This document shows, piece by piece, positions 1 through 11,770 of a stretch of 64,000 nt of DNA. The notes below the pieces were generated by a model. It was not told the origin of the DNA. It did no database searches and was given only the letters and a program-made list of their open reading frames with translations. Position numbers and translations under genes: made by a program. Numbering within the stretch: position 1 is the first letter of the stretch; each line of letters opens with the position of its first letter. The DNA comes from Monoplex corrugatus (Eukaryota > Mollusca > Gastropoda > Littorinimorpha > Ranellidae): assembly GCA_030674185.1 (NCBI GenBank), contig JAPXFY010000022.1:48917697-48981696 (forward strand). Reading direction: 5' to 3'.

Positions 1-646
1 TATGGGCTGGCAAAATGCGGTGAAAGAGGAGATATGTTAGCATCTTTCTGCCGGGCCAATGAATTGGACATCACTAACACCCACTTTAAACAGCACAATC
101 ATAGAAGACATACCTGGAAATTCAAAAACACAGACAATGACAAAAAGAAAATAAAACTCAGAAATCAGACAGATCACATCATGATAGACAGGACATGGAG
201 AACCACTGTCCTAAGCTCAAATACAAAACCAGGTGATGATTGTGACAGTGATCACCACCTAATCCCAACAAAAATTTGACTCAAAGCTTATGAACAAAAC
301 AAAGCCAAGGAGGCCCCTCAGTTTGAGCTAGAGAAATTTAAAAATCAAAGACATTGCATCTGATTTTGAGATTGAAGTCAGCAATCATTTTAAAGCTTTA
401 ATCCAGGACTGGACATCAAATGACTGGTATCCAGAAGAAATTTGGGCAGACATGAAGAAGACCTACACTGAAGTAGCAGAAGAAAACTTAGGCAGGAAAA
501 AAAAAAGAAAACCAACTAAACCCTACATCAGCCAAGAAAGCTGTGGATCTAGGCAAACAGAAAAGCCAGGCTCGCAGATCTGGAAGTAAAGAAGAATACA
601 AAAAACTCAAAAGAGAAATCAAGAGCAAAATTAGAAAAGATAAGAA
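1..646 (+). mobile_element. RTE-like LINE, 5' fragment (endonuclease and linker), split by an LTR element
   Basis: This is the left part of a decayed non-LTR retrotransposon that enters from outside the window. It carries the C-terminal part of an APE-type endonuclease (34-279) followed by a lysine-rich linker with stops. The same element resumes at 4050 with reverse-transcriptase motifs. The two parts are separated by an LTR retrotransposon flanked by a 4-bp duplication (AGAA at 643-646 and 4050-4053). The family resembles the animal RTE-like endonuclease-RT proteins often mis-annotated as craniofacial development protein 2-like. Stops and frameshifts make it non-functional. Confidence 0.8.
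34..279 (+). pseudogene. LINE apurinic-type endonuclease domain, C-terminal fragment
   Basis: The 81-residue reading frame shows the end of a LINE exonuclease/endonuclease/phosphatase domain: LASFCRANELDITNTHF, then HRRHTWKF, a DHIMIDRTWR segment and the closing CDSDHHLI block. The final SDH is the conserved catalytic end motif of APE-like endonucleases. In an intact element this domain nicks target DNA for target-primed reverse transcription. The usual N-terminal two thirds lies outside the window. Downstream, 280-646, the reading frame is broken but still resembles the lysine/glutamate-rich spacer before the RT. Seen directly: the motifs. Inferred: the RTE-like assignment. Confidence 0.75.
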
Positions 647-1024
647 TGTAGCCGTGCACACAGATGTAGCCGTGCACACCCAACGGCGTGTAGCAGACGT
701 CTTTTCTTCTCAAACGATTTTGAGTACAGTTAACTCCCTTGGTTCAGCGATTCTCAAAAATATTAGGAAATTCTATTATTTAAACCCTTAAAAGTTAAGA
801 AATGAATAACTTGTGCACTCTAATTCAGCAGAAGAGTATGTATTTCTTGTAGGAAATGTCCTCGAGGCGAAGTTTCCCCTCGTTTGCCTGAAATCAATAA
901 TTTTGTTGTCCCATCGTTCGGTACTATTCAAATTTCCTACCAGTGAGCCGTGATGATGATCGGAAATTTGTATAATAATGAAATAAATTGTGGAAATTTT
1001 AAGATCGCAATTAGAATGTTGGCA
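647..1024 (+). repeat. Truncated 5' LTR with an 18-bp duplicated start
   Basis: Positions 665-1024 match 2771-3130 almost base for base over 360 bp. The matching 3' LTR continues for another ~900 bp, so this copy is the LTR's 5' part, cut at 1024 by the internal deletion. The first 18 bases (647-664, starting TGTAGCCGTG) are repeated at 665, which the 3' LTR lacks. The duplication includes an AGA just before the second TGTAG, as at the polypurine tract/3' LTR border, so slippage during reverse transcription is a possible cause (inference). Confidence 0.8.
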
Positions 1025-1707
1025 CTTCTTGCTGTTTGGTCAACAACCAAGGCTTCCAGTCGATGACCTTGGATGCCCGACCACAGCTGTCACAGGGACT
1101 GTTGACTGGGTCCGACAGCACCGCCTCCGCCTCCAAGAGTCACACAAGAAGGCCTACAACCAGCTGAAGCAGTCAGCCAAGAAGAGGGATATCGCTGTGG
1201 GCAAGAAAGCATCCGACCACACCTTACACGTGGGCGACCATGTCTACCTTCGCAACCGTGTCTTGGGTCGCAACAAGATCCAGGACCTCTGGAAACCAGA
1301 CCTACACCAGGTGACGTCACGACCCTTTGGTGACCTGCACGTCTACATGGTCCAGCCCTTGGCAGGTGGTCCAGAACGAGCAGTCCACCGCAAGGACATC
1401 CTGCCAGCAACCAGCCCCCTAGACCTAGAGGACGATCTACAACCAGAATCACCAACATCACCACCCACTTCCGACTCCGAGTCAGACATTGACGACGAAC
1501 TAATTGTTCAGGTGGTTCCACCCCCAAAGCGGACAGCTCCCCCTAGCATCAATGCCTGTAGTGTCTGACCCTGACCTCACGACTTCACAAAGGCCTGTCA
1601 GCGAACCACCTCCGGTGCCAACCCCGAGACGCTCCCTGTGCCTGGCATCCAGACCAAGGCAAGGCTATTCACTTAGAACTGTGATTGACCGAGCGTGCCT
1701 GCAGTGA
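1025..1707 (+). pseudogene. Gypsy pol: integrase C-terminal remnant
   Basis: The frame opens with FLLFGQQPRLPVDDLG, the hallmark block following the integrase core of Ty3/gypsy pol. It continues with a helical H-K-A-rich stretch and the C-terminal module GDHVYLRNRVLGRNKIQDLW, then a proline- and acid-rich tail. The frame stops at 1568, but a second frame (1504-1707) continues with an RRSLCLASRPRQGYSLRT tail typical of pol C-termini, so a frameshift lies between about 1504 and 1560. The zinc-binding and catalytic integrase domains are absent. No function is expected. Confidence 0.8.
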
Positions 1708-2752
1708 TTCCAAATGACAACTCGTGATGATCGAGAAACTGCGGATGTGATTACATGACTGTGTTGTGCATTGATTTCGAATCACTGTGATGATACAAGA
1801 ACAGTTGGCGTCATGGCATGCAGTACTTGGACAGTATGTGCACAAACTTTTGTCTTTTTTTTTTCAGAGACCAGAGAACATTTTTCCACGTTATCTAGAA
1901 AGTTACACAAATTGTTTTTCTAGAAATCCAGAGTAACTGTCAGTATTCACATTTTGTAAAGACGTTGAAACATTATCTGAGCGCACTATTTTCTAATATG
2001 TATGTGTAGATTATTTGCTAATGTGTGTTGTAAACCCAAGGCAAAGACAAGAGCCAGTGACTGGTTCATTGGATGTAGATGGATCTATTGATTGTAGACA
2101 AGCCCTGTTTATACAACAAACCTCTATTATCAATGAGAGATTCACTCGGATTTTCTAAGTGTTATGTTCAAATAACACTCCCCGTGAGTCATATCACCTC
2201 TTTGGTAGATCATGACGTTTTGAGTATATTATCTGGTAAAGACCAGCTTAAGGTTCTGACTCTGAGGATTTGTGTTTAAATAACGTTCCTCACTAGTCTG
2301 CCGCCTTTTCTCTTTTGACTGATCATGGTGTCTGCATAGGATCAGTTGATACTTTCTTGTCTTGGAGGACCTTGTTCAAATAACATTCCTCCCAAGTCAT
2401 CTGGCAAGTCGCCACCTTCTATTTTGGCCATTGCTTTGTGTGGCTGATGTATGTTTTTTTTAAAACATCAATTTCATTGGGTTTTGTCCCAGAGGATTCT
2501 GTTTATATATCACTCCTTATGGGTCATCTGGTAATGTGCCACCTTTTGTATTGATCATGTTTAGGTGTATTGTTATGCGTGGCCCATTGAAAAGCCACCT
2601 TGTGTAGCCTTGTATAATCTAGTCATGTTTTTCACCTTGTGTAACCTTGTGTAATCTAGTCACATATATTTTACCTGCAAGGATGCTTGTTGTGACAGTG
2701 GAAGATTGGTTAATCTAGTCATGTATGTTTTACCAGCGAGGACGCTGGTTGT
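1708..2752 (+). repeat. LTR element 3' untranslated region with internal degenerate repeats
   Basis: This non-coding stretch lies between pol and the polypurine tract. About 2157-2570 contains four degenerate units of roughly 100-130 bp, each with a 'gttcaaataacactcc' type core followed by a 'gtcatctggnaagt.gccacctt' type block. About 2600-2755 contains shorter units around 'taatctagtcatgt' and a 'gaggacgctggttgtga' motif. No env-like ORF is visible. Confidence 0.55.
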
Positions 2753-2770
2753 GAAAGAGGAGGGGGGAGA
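2753..2770 (+). other. Polypurine tract of the LTR element
   Basis: An 18-base all-purine run, GAAAGAGGAGGGGGGAGA, ends immediately before the 3' LTR (TGTAGCC). In LTR elements this tract primes plus-strand DNA synthesis. Its position fixes the left edge of the 3' LTR. Confidence 0.9.
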
Positions 2771-4049
2771 TGTAGCCGTGCACACCCAACGGCGTGTAGC
2801 AGACGTCTTTTCTTCTCAAACGATTTTGAGTACAGTTAACTCCCTTGGTTCAGCGATTCTCAAAAATATTAGGAAATTCTATTATTTAAACCCTTAAAAG
2901 TTAAGAAATGAATAACTTGTGCACTCTAATTCAGCAGAAGAGTATGTATTTCTTGTAGGAAATGTCCTCGAGGCGAAGTTTCCCCTCGTTTGCCTGAAAT
3001 CAATAATTTTGTTGTCCCATCGTTCGGTACTATTCAAATTTCCTACCAGTGAGCCGTGATGATGATCGGAAATTTGTATAATAATGAAATAAATTGTGGA
3101 AATTTTAAGATCGCGATTAGAATGTTGGCATTCTAATCTTTCATTTGGACTACATCACACCTTTAATCATTAGATATTAAGCTTGCATTAAAGAAAGTTC
3201 AGGCCAAGTCAAAGTGTGACAAACCGCCAAAATGACCGCCATCTTGCCGGGATGTAGAATCGAATTCTTAATATTTAAAATCTGACTTAGAATACATAAT
3301 TACATTTACCTTTTTGCTCCTTTTATAAACAGAAATGATATTGCAATGAAACATTGCTAAGCAGTAAAGTATTAGAAGAGATCTTGGCATTCCGTATTGT
3401 GGTCGAACTATGCGTGTCCAAATTAGGATCATTTGTGTTTTCTATTGCCTGTTCACCGATCTATTTCTGCACTGAGAGATTGATTTACCTATTCAAAGTA
3501 TGTCCACATAAACTTATCGATCATCGTGTATTCACTCATTTGTTTGATATTTTTCATAGACTAATATTGATCGATTAAATACGCAAAAATACGGCTAAAA
3601 TCCCTTTCAGCAGAGTGTAAACATTGACTTAAATCATTTATAGTTTCGATCTGTGTGAATGTTGTGCAAAATGATGTAGAATACAACAATCTGTATGCTG
3701 TGTAGAATTTTCTGATATATATGTTGGTATTTGTTATGTGGACCGCAAGATAAGCACCGCTAAGCTTGCTCGAAGAAACACAAATCTGGCCCCTAAGGGT
3801 TTCCAGAGAGTCGTTTTGTCTGCGGGCTCGCGGTGCGGTCAATGCGGTTCACATACGGAGTATATAAGCGGATGAGTGCCATGTATGCCTTTCTCCTCTG
3901 GTCTGGTCTTGAACGTTTGGGTCAGAATAAAGAGAGAAACATCATCTCTGTCTTCCCTGGGTCTTCTTCGTCAGGCTGCATTACCATCTGCACTCCTCTG
4001 CTCTTCTGCCTCCTGTCTTCACCTTCACCCTTACCACCACACCATCACA
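2771..4049 (+). repeat. Complete 3' LTR (1279 bp)
   Basis: The LTR starts TGTAGCC just after the polypurine tract and ends with CA at 4048-4049, followed by the target duplication AGAA. Its first 360 bp match the truncated 5' LTR. Near the right side it has a TATA box (TATATAAG, 3861-3868) and a polyadenylation signal (AATAAA, 3926-3931). This gives a U3 of about 1.1 kb, a short R and a pyrimidine-rich U5. Confidence 0.8.
3861..3931 (+). promoter_or_regulatory. LTR core promoter and polyadenylation signal
   Basis: TATATAAG at 3861-3868 is followed 58 bases later by AATAAA (3926-3931), the usual order at the U3/R boundary. It could still start transcription into the downstream LINE remnant. 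That is inference, as no transcript evidence is available. Confidence 0.55.
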
Positions 4050-5729
4050 AGAAAAATTAGCTGGAAGAAGAACGTGAAAAAATAAATGAGCGTAACGAAT
4101 GCAGAAGATCCAGGGATCTATTCCAACAGATAAAGTTAGGTTCAATCCACTAAATTCCAGCCCAGAAATGAGTGTATCAACACAAAGAAGGCACTACTAT
4201 GACGAAACCAGAGCATAGTATGAACAGATGGAATGAATATATTTTTAGTGACAACAGTCCTCACTCTATGCCCTGATCTGAACAGTCCGGAATCAGAAGC
4301 AGAACCACTTTTACGTGAAACTGAAGCAGACACCAAGCAGTTAAAAACAAGAGAATTCTACAGAACTGATAATGTTCCGGGAGAATTGTTAAAACATGCT
4401 GAAAAGAATGTCTAAAACCAATGTGTCTAAAAGTTATGCACCATCTTTGCTGTAAAATCTGGAATACTAATCAGTGACCAACCGACTGGAAACTTTGAGA
4501 ATTTTGTGATGTTTTACAAGAGTGGCAATGTCAAAGATTGCAGCAACTACAGAACCATTGCCCTAATTAGTCATGCCAGTAAGATCCTGCTCATAATTAT
4601 TCTAAACAGACTGAAGTCCAAGATAGAAGAACTATCTGACTGCCAGGCAGGCTACAGATCCAACAGAGACACAACTGACACATTCTTTGTGCTACAAACA
4701 CTCAAAGAGAAAATAAAAATCACAGAAAAAGCAGTTTTTGTCACCTTCATAGACTAAAGCAAAGCATTTGACAGCATCATTCATCTCCAACTGTTTAACG
4801 CAATGGTCAAAACGGGCTTTCCTAAACATCTTATTGCATTACTGCCTCATTATATAAAGACCAAAAGGCTACAGTTAGATGGAACATCCAGAAATGAGAA
4901 TTCTTCAACATCTATAGGGGAGTTAGACAAGGCTGTATCCTCTCACTGTATCTCTTTAACATCTACATGGAACAAGTAATGAGAGATGCTGATACAGAAG
5001 GCACGGCATAAAGATACGAGGAAAAAAACCTTACAAACTTGCGCTATGCTGACGATACTGCACTATTAACAGACAACATTACCAGTATGAAAAGAAGTCT
5101 ATACAGGGTGGATGCAGCGGGTAAAAAGGCGGCCTACATTTGAACACCAAGAAAACAAAAGTGCTACTTATCAAAGGCAAAGACACCGAAAACAATCGAT
5201 CAACAAAGTTCCCTTAGAGAATTTCAGGATTTTAAATATCGTGGTTCTGTAAAAACTGATGATGGAACCTACTCCAAAGACATCAAAATAGGAACTGGAA
5301 CAACAAAGCAAAAAATGGTCCAACTCAACATCTGGAAAGACTGAGCTGAGATATAACAAATGGCCTGAAAATTAAGACTTTTATAATGTAACATGTTTGA
5401 TCTGGCCAGTCAAGATTTATGGCTGCAAAGCCTGGATTCTGCGAAAAGCTGATTGCAGAAGAATTGAGGCAGCAGAGATATGGTTTTATTGGAGACTATA
5501 ACATGTCAAATGGACAGACAGAAGATCTGATGAAAGTGTTCTGGAGAAACTTGATACCACAAGAAAACTACTTGCAGACATCAACAAGAGAAGACTAAAA
5601 TACATTGGCCATGTGTCACGCAGCAAGAACATGGACCTCATGGCAACCATTTCTCAAGGAAAAAACAGAGGCAAAAAGGAAAAAAGGCAAGCCTCCAATC
5701 TCATACATTGAGAACATAACTAAATACAA
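4050..5729 (+). pseudogene. RTE-like LINE reverse transcriptase, decayed (continuation of 1-646)
   Basis: Across shifting frames the region keeps RT landmarks in order: KDCSNYRTIALISHASKILL (about 4530-4590), LSDCQAGYRSNRDTTD (4635-4680), an FID/KAFD block (4745-4770, with a stop), GVRQGC (about 4920), and the active-site block LRYADDTALL (about 5040-5070). The C-terminal tail has the YGC-W and RRLKYIGHV segments (about 5420-5620). The order and wording match RTE-like endonuclease-RT proteins. Several stops and frameshifts make it inactive. The first bases, after the AGAA repeat, rejoin the lysine-rich linker left at 646. Confidence 0.85.
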
Positions 5730-5888
5730 GGGTGCAATTTAGAAAAAGTAAAAAAACTTAAAGGGGTCCAGGGGCCGGCAGCGCTATGTATGCCCCCCAG
5801 ACGCTAAAGCTTTTTCAAAAAACGGATTTTCCGTTTCTGACTCTTTTGAAAAAACGGATTCCGTTGTCAAACGGAAAAAGTTGCACCC
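5730..5888. mobile_element. Small MITE-like element carrying a GGGGTCCAGGGGC core
   Basis: The ends are inverted: GGGTGCAA at 5730-5737 and TTGCACCC at 5881-5888, each next to a GAAAAAG run. The inside contains GGGGTCCAGGGGCC (about 5763) and short inverted pairs of an 'aaacgga' motif. The same core occurs in the MITE at 11870-12060 and, with a small change, in that at 35726-35968. I see no clear target-site duplication here. Confidence 0.5.
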
Positions 5889-6060
5889 ATGTAAATATTC
5901 AAGAAGTTGTCCACGAAAGTCAAGAGAGAGTGGTCTGGATAGAGGTGGTGGTGTCAGAGAGTGCTGCGGCCAACACTGAACCCAGTGACCCCGACAGGTG
6001 ACATAGGCAAAACCATACTGTTCAGCCAATGACCCTGATGGTAAATTGCATGTGTAGAAA
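5889..6060 (-). other. Degenerate exon-like ~60-bp units (minus strand)
   Basis: On the minus strand, a pyrimidine-rich run ending 'ttctttctacac' (about 6046-6060) is followed by a unit that reads CNLPSGSLAEQYG in one frame. It resembles the units at 10385-10575 (CDAPLGSVIEHYG). A second poorer unit follows toward 5940. These look like decayed relatives of the repeat seen on the far side of the 60-bp minisatellite. No exon can be defended here because the acceptor AG is mutated. Confidence 0.35.
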
Positions 6061-6132
6061 GAACCACCACATACAAATCAAATCTATGCAGATCAAATTA
6101 CAACAGGTGTGCAGATCTTTTGGGCCTAAACA

Positions 6133-6250
6133 ACTTCATGTGTATACGTGTCAAAATATCAAGTACACACATTAAAGATCTTGTGAAAACATGTCTGTGT
6201 GTGGTAGCTTATGGAAACATGAAAACACCCAGCATGCACACCCACCAAAG
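6133..6250 (+). mobile_element. SINE fragment (3' part)
   Basis: A stretch ending 'gcttatggaaacatgaaa' and 'cacccagcatgca' matches the 3' half of the tRNA-derived SINE at 18837-19120, including the preceding 'tgtgtatacg' block. The tRNA-like head is absent, so it is 5' truncated. Confidence 0.6.
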
Positions 6251-6395
6251 ATGCAGTATGCAGACTGTGCAGCAAAACACCGCCTGCACAGTAAGTGCAC
6301 ATACACATCTGAGCACAATCTGAATGCTAAAAAAGAAGTTCAACATTTCACATTACATCAGTGAACTGAAGACTACATGCAAAAGAAAACAAACA

Positions 6396-9300
6396 AACTT
6401 TTACTGGCTTACGATATGCACACCCTATCACATTTGACGCTAACACCATGACAACATGTTCACTTTTACTGACTTACGATACACACACCCTATCACATTT
6501 GACGCTAACATCAGGACATGTTCACTTTTACTGACTTACGATACACACACCGTATCACATTTGACGCTAACACCATGACAACATGTTCACTTTTACTGAT
6601 TTACGATACACACACTCTATCACACTCGATGCTAATATCATGACAACACATACTTTTACTGACTTACGATACACACACTCTATCACACTTGATGCTAATA
6701 ATAATCATGACAACACATACTTTTACTGACTTACGATACACACACTCTTATCACACATGATGCTAATGTCATGACATGTAAACTTTTACTGGCTTACAAT
6801 ACACACACTCTTATCACACTTGATGATACTAACATCATGACAACATGTAGACTTTTACTGGCTTATGATACACACACTCTATCACACTTGATGCTAACAT
6901 GACAACACAGACTTTTACTGGCTTATGATACACACACCCTATCACACTTGATGCTAACATGACAACACAGACTTTTACTGGCTTATGATACACACACCCT
7001 ATCACACTTGATGCTAACATGACAACACAGACTTTTACTGGCTTATGATACACACACCCTATCACACTTGATGCTAACATGACAACACAGACTTTTACTG
7101 GCTTACAATACACACACTCTTATCACACTTGATGATACTAACATGACAACATGTAGACTTTTACTGGTTTACAATACACACACTCTTATCACACTTGATG
7201 ATACTAACATGACAACATGTAGACTTTTACTGGCTTACAATACACACACTCTTATCACACTTGATGATACTAACATGACAACATGTAGACTTTTACTGGC
7301 TTACAATACACACTCTTATCACACTTGATGATACTAACATGACAACATGTAGACTTTTACTGGCTTACAATACACACACTCTTATCACACTTGATGATAC
7401 TAACATGACAACATGTAGACTTTTACTGGCTTATGATACACACACCCTATCACACTTGATGCTAACATGACAACATGTAGACTTTTACTGGCTTACAATA
7501 CACACACCCTATCACACTTGATGCTAACATGACATGTAGACTTTTACTGGTTTACAATACACACACTCTATCACACTTGATGCTAACATTATGACAACAT
7601 GTAGACTTTTACTGGTTTACAATACACACACCCTATCACACTTGATGCTAACATTATGACAACATGTAGACTTTTACTGGTTTACAATACACACACCCTA
7701 TCACACTTGATGCTAACATGACAACATGTAGACTTTTACTGGTTTACAATACACACACTCTATCACACTTGATGCTAACATGACAACATGTAGACTTTTA
7801 CTGACTTATGATACACACACTATCACACTTGATGCTAACATCATGACAACATGTAGACTTTTTCTGGTTTACAATACACACACTCTATCACACTTGATGC
7901 TAACATGACAACATGTAGACTTTTACTGACTTATGATACACACACTATACACACTTGATGCTAACATCATGACAACATGTAGACTTTTACTGACTTATGA
8001 TACACACACTATCACACTTGATGCTAACATCATGACAACATGTAGACTTTTTCTGGTTTACAATACACACACTCTATCACACTTGATGCTAACATGACAA
8101 CATGTAGACTTTTACTGACTTATGATACACACACTATCACACTTGATGCTAACATCATGACAACATGTAGACTTTTACTGACTTATGATACACACACTCT
8201 ATCACACTTGATGCTAACATCATGACAACATGTAGACTTTTACTGGCTTATGATACACACCCCCTATCACACTTGATGCTAACATCATGACAACATGTAG
8301 ACTTTTACTGGCTTATGATACACACACTCTATCACACTTGATGCTAACATCATGACAACACACAGACTTTTACTGGTTTACAATACACACACCCTATCAC
8401 ACTTGATGCTAACATGACAACATGTAGACTTTTACTGGCTAACGATACACACACCCTATCACATTTGATGCCAACATCACGACAACATGTAGACTTTTAC
8501 TGGCTAACGATACGCACACCCTATCACACTTGATGCTAACATCATGACAACATGTAGACTTTTACTGGCTAACGATACACACACCCTATCACACTTGATG
8601 CTAACATCATGACATGTTGACTTTTACTGACTTACGATACACACACCTTATCACACTTGATGCTAACATCATGACAACATGTAGACTTTTACTGGCTTAC
8701 GATACACACACCCTATCACACTTGATACTAACATCATGACAACATGTAGACTTTTACTGGCTTATGATACACACACCCTACCACACTTGATGCTAACATC
8801 ATGACATGTTGACTTTTACTGACTTACGATACACACACCCTATCACACTTGATGCTAACATCATGACATGTTGACTTTTACTGACTTACGATACACACAC
8901 CCTATCACACTTGATGCTAACATGACAACAAAGACTTTTACTGGCTTATGATACACACACCCTATCACACTTGATGCTAACATCATGACATGTTGACTTT
9001 TACTGACTTACGATACACACACCCTATCACACTTGATGCTAACATGACAACACACAGACTTTTACTGGCTTATGATACACACACCCTATCACACTTGATG
9101 CTAACATGACAACATGTAGACTTTTACTGGCTTATGATACACACACTCTATCACACTTGATGCTAACATGACAACACACAGACTTTTACTGGCTTATGAT
9201 ACACACACTCTATCACACTTGATGCTAACATGACAACAAAGACTTTTACTGGCTTATGATACACACACCCTATCACACTTGATGCTAACATCATGACAAC

Positions 9301-10321
9301 ATGTAGACTTTTACTGGCTTATGATACACACACTCTATCACACTTGATGCTAACAACATGACAACATGTAGACTTTTACTGGCTTATGATACACACACTC
9401 TATCACACTTGATGCTAACAACATGACAACATGTAGAGTTTTACTGACTTATGATACACACACCCTATCACACTTGATACTAACATGACAACACAGACTT
9501 TTACTGGCTTATGATACACACACCCTATCACACTTGATGCTAACATCATGACAACACAGACTTTTACTGGCTTATGATACACACACCCTATCACACTTGA
9601 TGCTAACATCATGACAACATGTAGACTTTTACTGACTTATGATACACACACTCTATCACACTTGATGCTAACATCATGACAACATGTAGACTTTTACTGG
9701 CTTATGATACACACACCCTATCACACTTGATGCTAACATCATGACAACACACAGACTTTTACTGGCTTATGATACACACACCCTATCACACTTGATGCTA
9801 ACATCATGACAACATGTAGACTTTTACTGGCTTATGATACACACACCCTATCACACTTGATGCTAACATCATGACAACATGTAGACTTTTACTGGCTTAT
9901 GATACACACACCCTATCACACTTGATACTAACATCATGACAACAGACTTTTACTGGCTTATGATACACACATCCTAACACACTTGATGCTAACATCATGA
10001 CAACAGACTTTTACTGACTTATGATACACACATCCTAACACACTTGATGCTAACATCATGACAACATGTAGACTTTTACTGGCTTATGATACACACACCC
10101 TATCACACTTGATGCTAACACCACGACATGTAAACTTTTACTGACTTACGATACACACACCCTACCACACTTGATGCTAACATCATGACAACACATATTT
10201 TTATTGACTTACGATACACACACCTTATCACACTTCTGGCTAATATGACAACACAGACTTTTACTGGCTTATGATACACACACCTTATCACACTTGATGC
10301 TAACATCATGACAACATGTAC
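6396..10321. repeat. Minisatellite, ~60-66-bp unit, about 60 copies
   Basis: Nearly 4 kb of head-to-tail units built around CTTTTACTGGCTTATGATAC, a CACACACCCTATCACACTTG block and ATGCTAACAT. Unit length is exactly 60 bp at 6901-7080. Elsewhere it is a few bases longer because of an added ATCATG or TGTAG. Local homogenised runs (6841-7100, 7140-7430, 8600-9050) suggest repeated unequal exchange. Where the unit is a multiple of three, the minus strand has an open frame of 20-residue repeats (KPVKVCVVMLASSVIGCVYH at 6835-7113), which I regard as incidental. Confidence 0.95.
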
Positions 10322-10384
10322 CCATTATTCAGAAAAAGCTTCAACACATCTCTATCTGCTGTTGTCTGAAATTTTGAAACATCA

Positions 10385-10575
10385 TCACAGTGTTTGTTTA
10401 GTCATCAATCTCGATGGGGCATAACCCCTGTACAAAGAACGTCTTGAATCATCCCCATAGTGTTCCAACCACCGACCCTGATGGGACATCATACCTGTAG
10501 AAAGAACATTTTCACCGTAGTGTTCAATCACTGACCCCAGTGGGGCATCACACCTGTAGAAAGAAATAAAAAACA
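10385..10575 (-). other. Tandem exon-like units with acceptor-like starts (minus strand)
   Basis: Three units of about 60-66 bp read on the minus strand. Each starts after a pyrimidine run plus (T)ACAG and continues as GTGTGATGCCCCACTGGGG, GTATGATGTCCCATCAGGG or GGGTTATGCCCCATCGAG. In one frame they read CDAPLGSVIEHYG; in the next unit a related MMSHQGRWLEHYGDD. An open frame runs through all of them to a stop at about 10385. They align with the start of the candidate exon at 10654-10707. They may be duplicated cassette exons or a minisatellite born from an exon edge. I do not recognise the peptide. Confidence 0.4.
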
Positions 10576-10653
10576 CCATACAAATTATGCATTGGGAATC
10601 ACACACACACAAACACGCACATAAACACACACACACACCCCTACAATACTTAC

Positions 10654-10707
10654 CTTACGTGAAGAGGATGCCTTCACGTCACTGCCCCTCTTGATGGAGT
10701 ATCTCAC
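10654..10707 (-). CDS. Candidate 54-nt internal exon of an unidentified minus-strand gene
   Basis: On the minus strand a good acceptor (tttgtttcttttaacag) is followed by an exon beginning GTGAGATACTCC and ending CACGTAAG. A consensus donor GTAAGTATTG comes directly after. The length is 54 nt, so it is frame-preserving, and in phase 0 it reads VRYSIKRGSDVKASSSRK. Its start resembles the tandem units at 10385-10575 and the units of the 34-bp minisatellite next door. Identity is unknown. The donor/acceptor quality is what supports it. RNA evidence is lacking. Confidence 0.45.
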
Positions 10708-10804
10708 CTGTTAAAAGAAACAAATCAAGATGTACAAAGGTATGTAAATGTACGCACACACACACACATTCTCTCTCTCTCACACACACATACACACACA
10801 AACA

Positions 10805-11770
10805 CCACCCCATTCTCCATATTCTTAATGGATTACCTAACTGGTTGAACACATACACAAAAAACCTGTGTAAAATCTAAACAGATCAAACTTGTACACA
10901 CACAATATGCATAATACTTCTCACCCTCACAAAGATCTATAACCTAAATGAATAAAGCATCTACAATCCATTAATACTTATCTTAATTTTGGACTGTGCC
11001 ACTGTCAGTCATCATCATCGAACTCTCGTTTTGAAACAAAAGTCAAAATGCTTAGCATGCGAAGACATCATATTGTAACATGAACACACATATAAACACA
11101 CACACACAAACATGCATATAAACACATGCACACACACACATACACAAATATGCACACACACACACATGAGACAGCACCACATTCTCAAAATTCTTAATGG
11201 ACTACCTCACTTGTTGAAAACCGAAACCCTGTGTAACATCTAAACAGGTCAAACTTGTACACAAACATTAAGCATAATACTTCTCCCCCTCACTAGGATC
11301 TATGACCTAAAAGGATAAAGCATTTAAAATTTGAAAACCATCAACACTTATCTTAATTTTGGACTGTGCCACTGTCAGTCATCAAACTCTCCCGTTGAAA
11401 ACAAAAGTCAAAATGCTTAGCATGCAAATACATCACAATGTACACACACACACACACATAAACTCATACCCACCTACCACCACCACCATATTCTCCAAAT
11501 ACTTAATGGACTGTCACTTGTTGAACACAAAGAAAACCCTGTGTAACATCTAAACAGATCGAACATGTACACATGCACTAAGCATAATACTTATCCATTT
11601 CACAAGGGCTTATAACCTAAATAAATAAATCATCTAAAATCTCTGAAAATCATTAATACTTATCTTAATTTTTGGACTGTGCCATTGTCAGTCATCATCA
11701 TCAAACTCTCCTGTTGAAAACAAAAGTCAAAATGCTTAGCATGCAAAGACATCACATTGTACACACACAC
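10805..11770. repeat. Three tandem ~280-350-bp units
   Basis: Three copies (about 10805-11150, 11170-11460, 11480-11770) share the order 'ttcttaatgga', 'ccctgtgtaacatctaaaca', 'taagcataatacttctc', 'actgtgccactgtcagtcat', 'gtcaaaatgcttagcatgc', then a CA-repeat. Length differences lie mostly in the CA runs. No coding potential is visible. Confidence 0.8.

Larger units (their letters stand above)
647..4049 (+). mobile_element. Ty3/gypsy-type LTR retrotransposon, internally deleted
   Basis: The element begins TG and ends CA and is flanked by the 4-bp duplication AGAA, which fits a gypsy-type integrase. It contains a partial 5' LTR (647-1024), the C-terminal end of integrase (about 1025-1707), a long non-coding 3' region, a polypurine tract (2753-2770) and a complete 3' LTR (2771-4049, 1279 bp). 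Gag, protease, RT, RNase H and the catalytic part of integrase are missing. The 5' LTR is cut at the same point where integrase sequence begins, so one deletion removed the rest of the 5' LTR and most of the internal region. It sits inside an RTE-like LINE and is therefore younger than that LINE. Confidence 0.85.

Noticed and set aside
665..3130. Pair of complete 360-bp LTRs
   Set aside because: The right copy continues to a TATA box, poly-A signal and a CA end at 4049 with a matching AGAA duplication, so 360 bp is only the part left by an internal deletion.
6396..10321. CRISPR-like array (regular repeats)
   Set aside because: Units are contiguous with no unique spacers, and the context is animal DNA with LINEs and SINEs.
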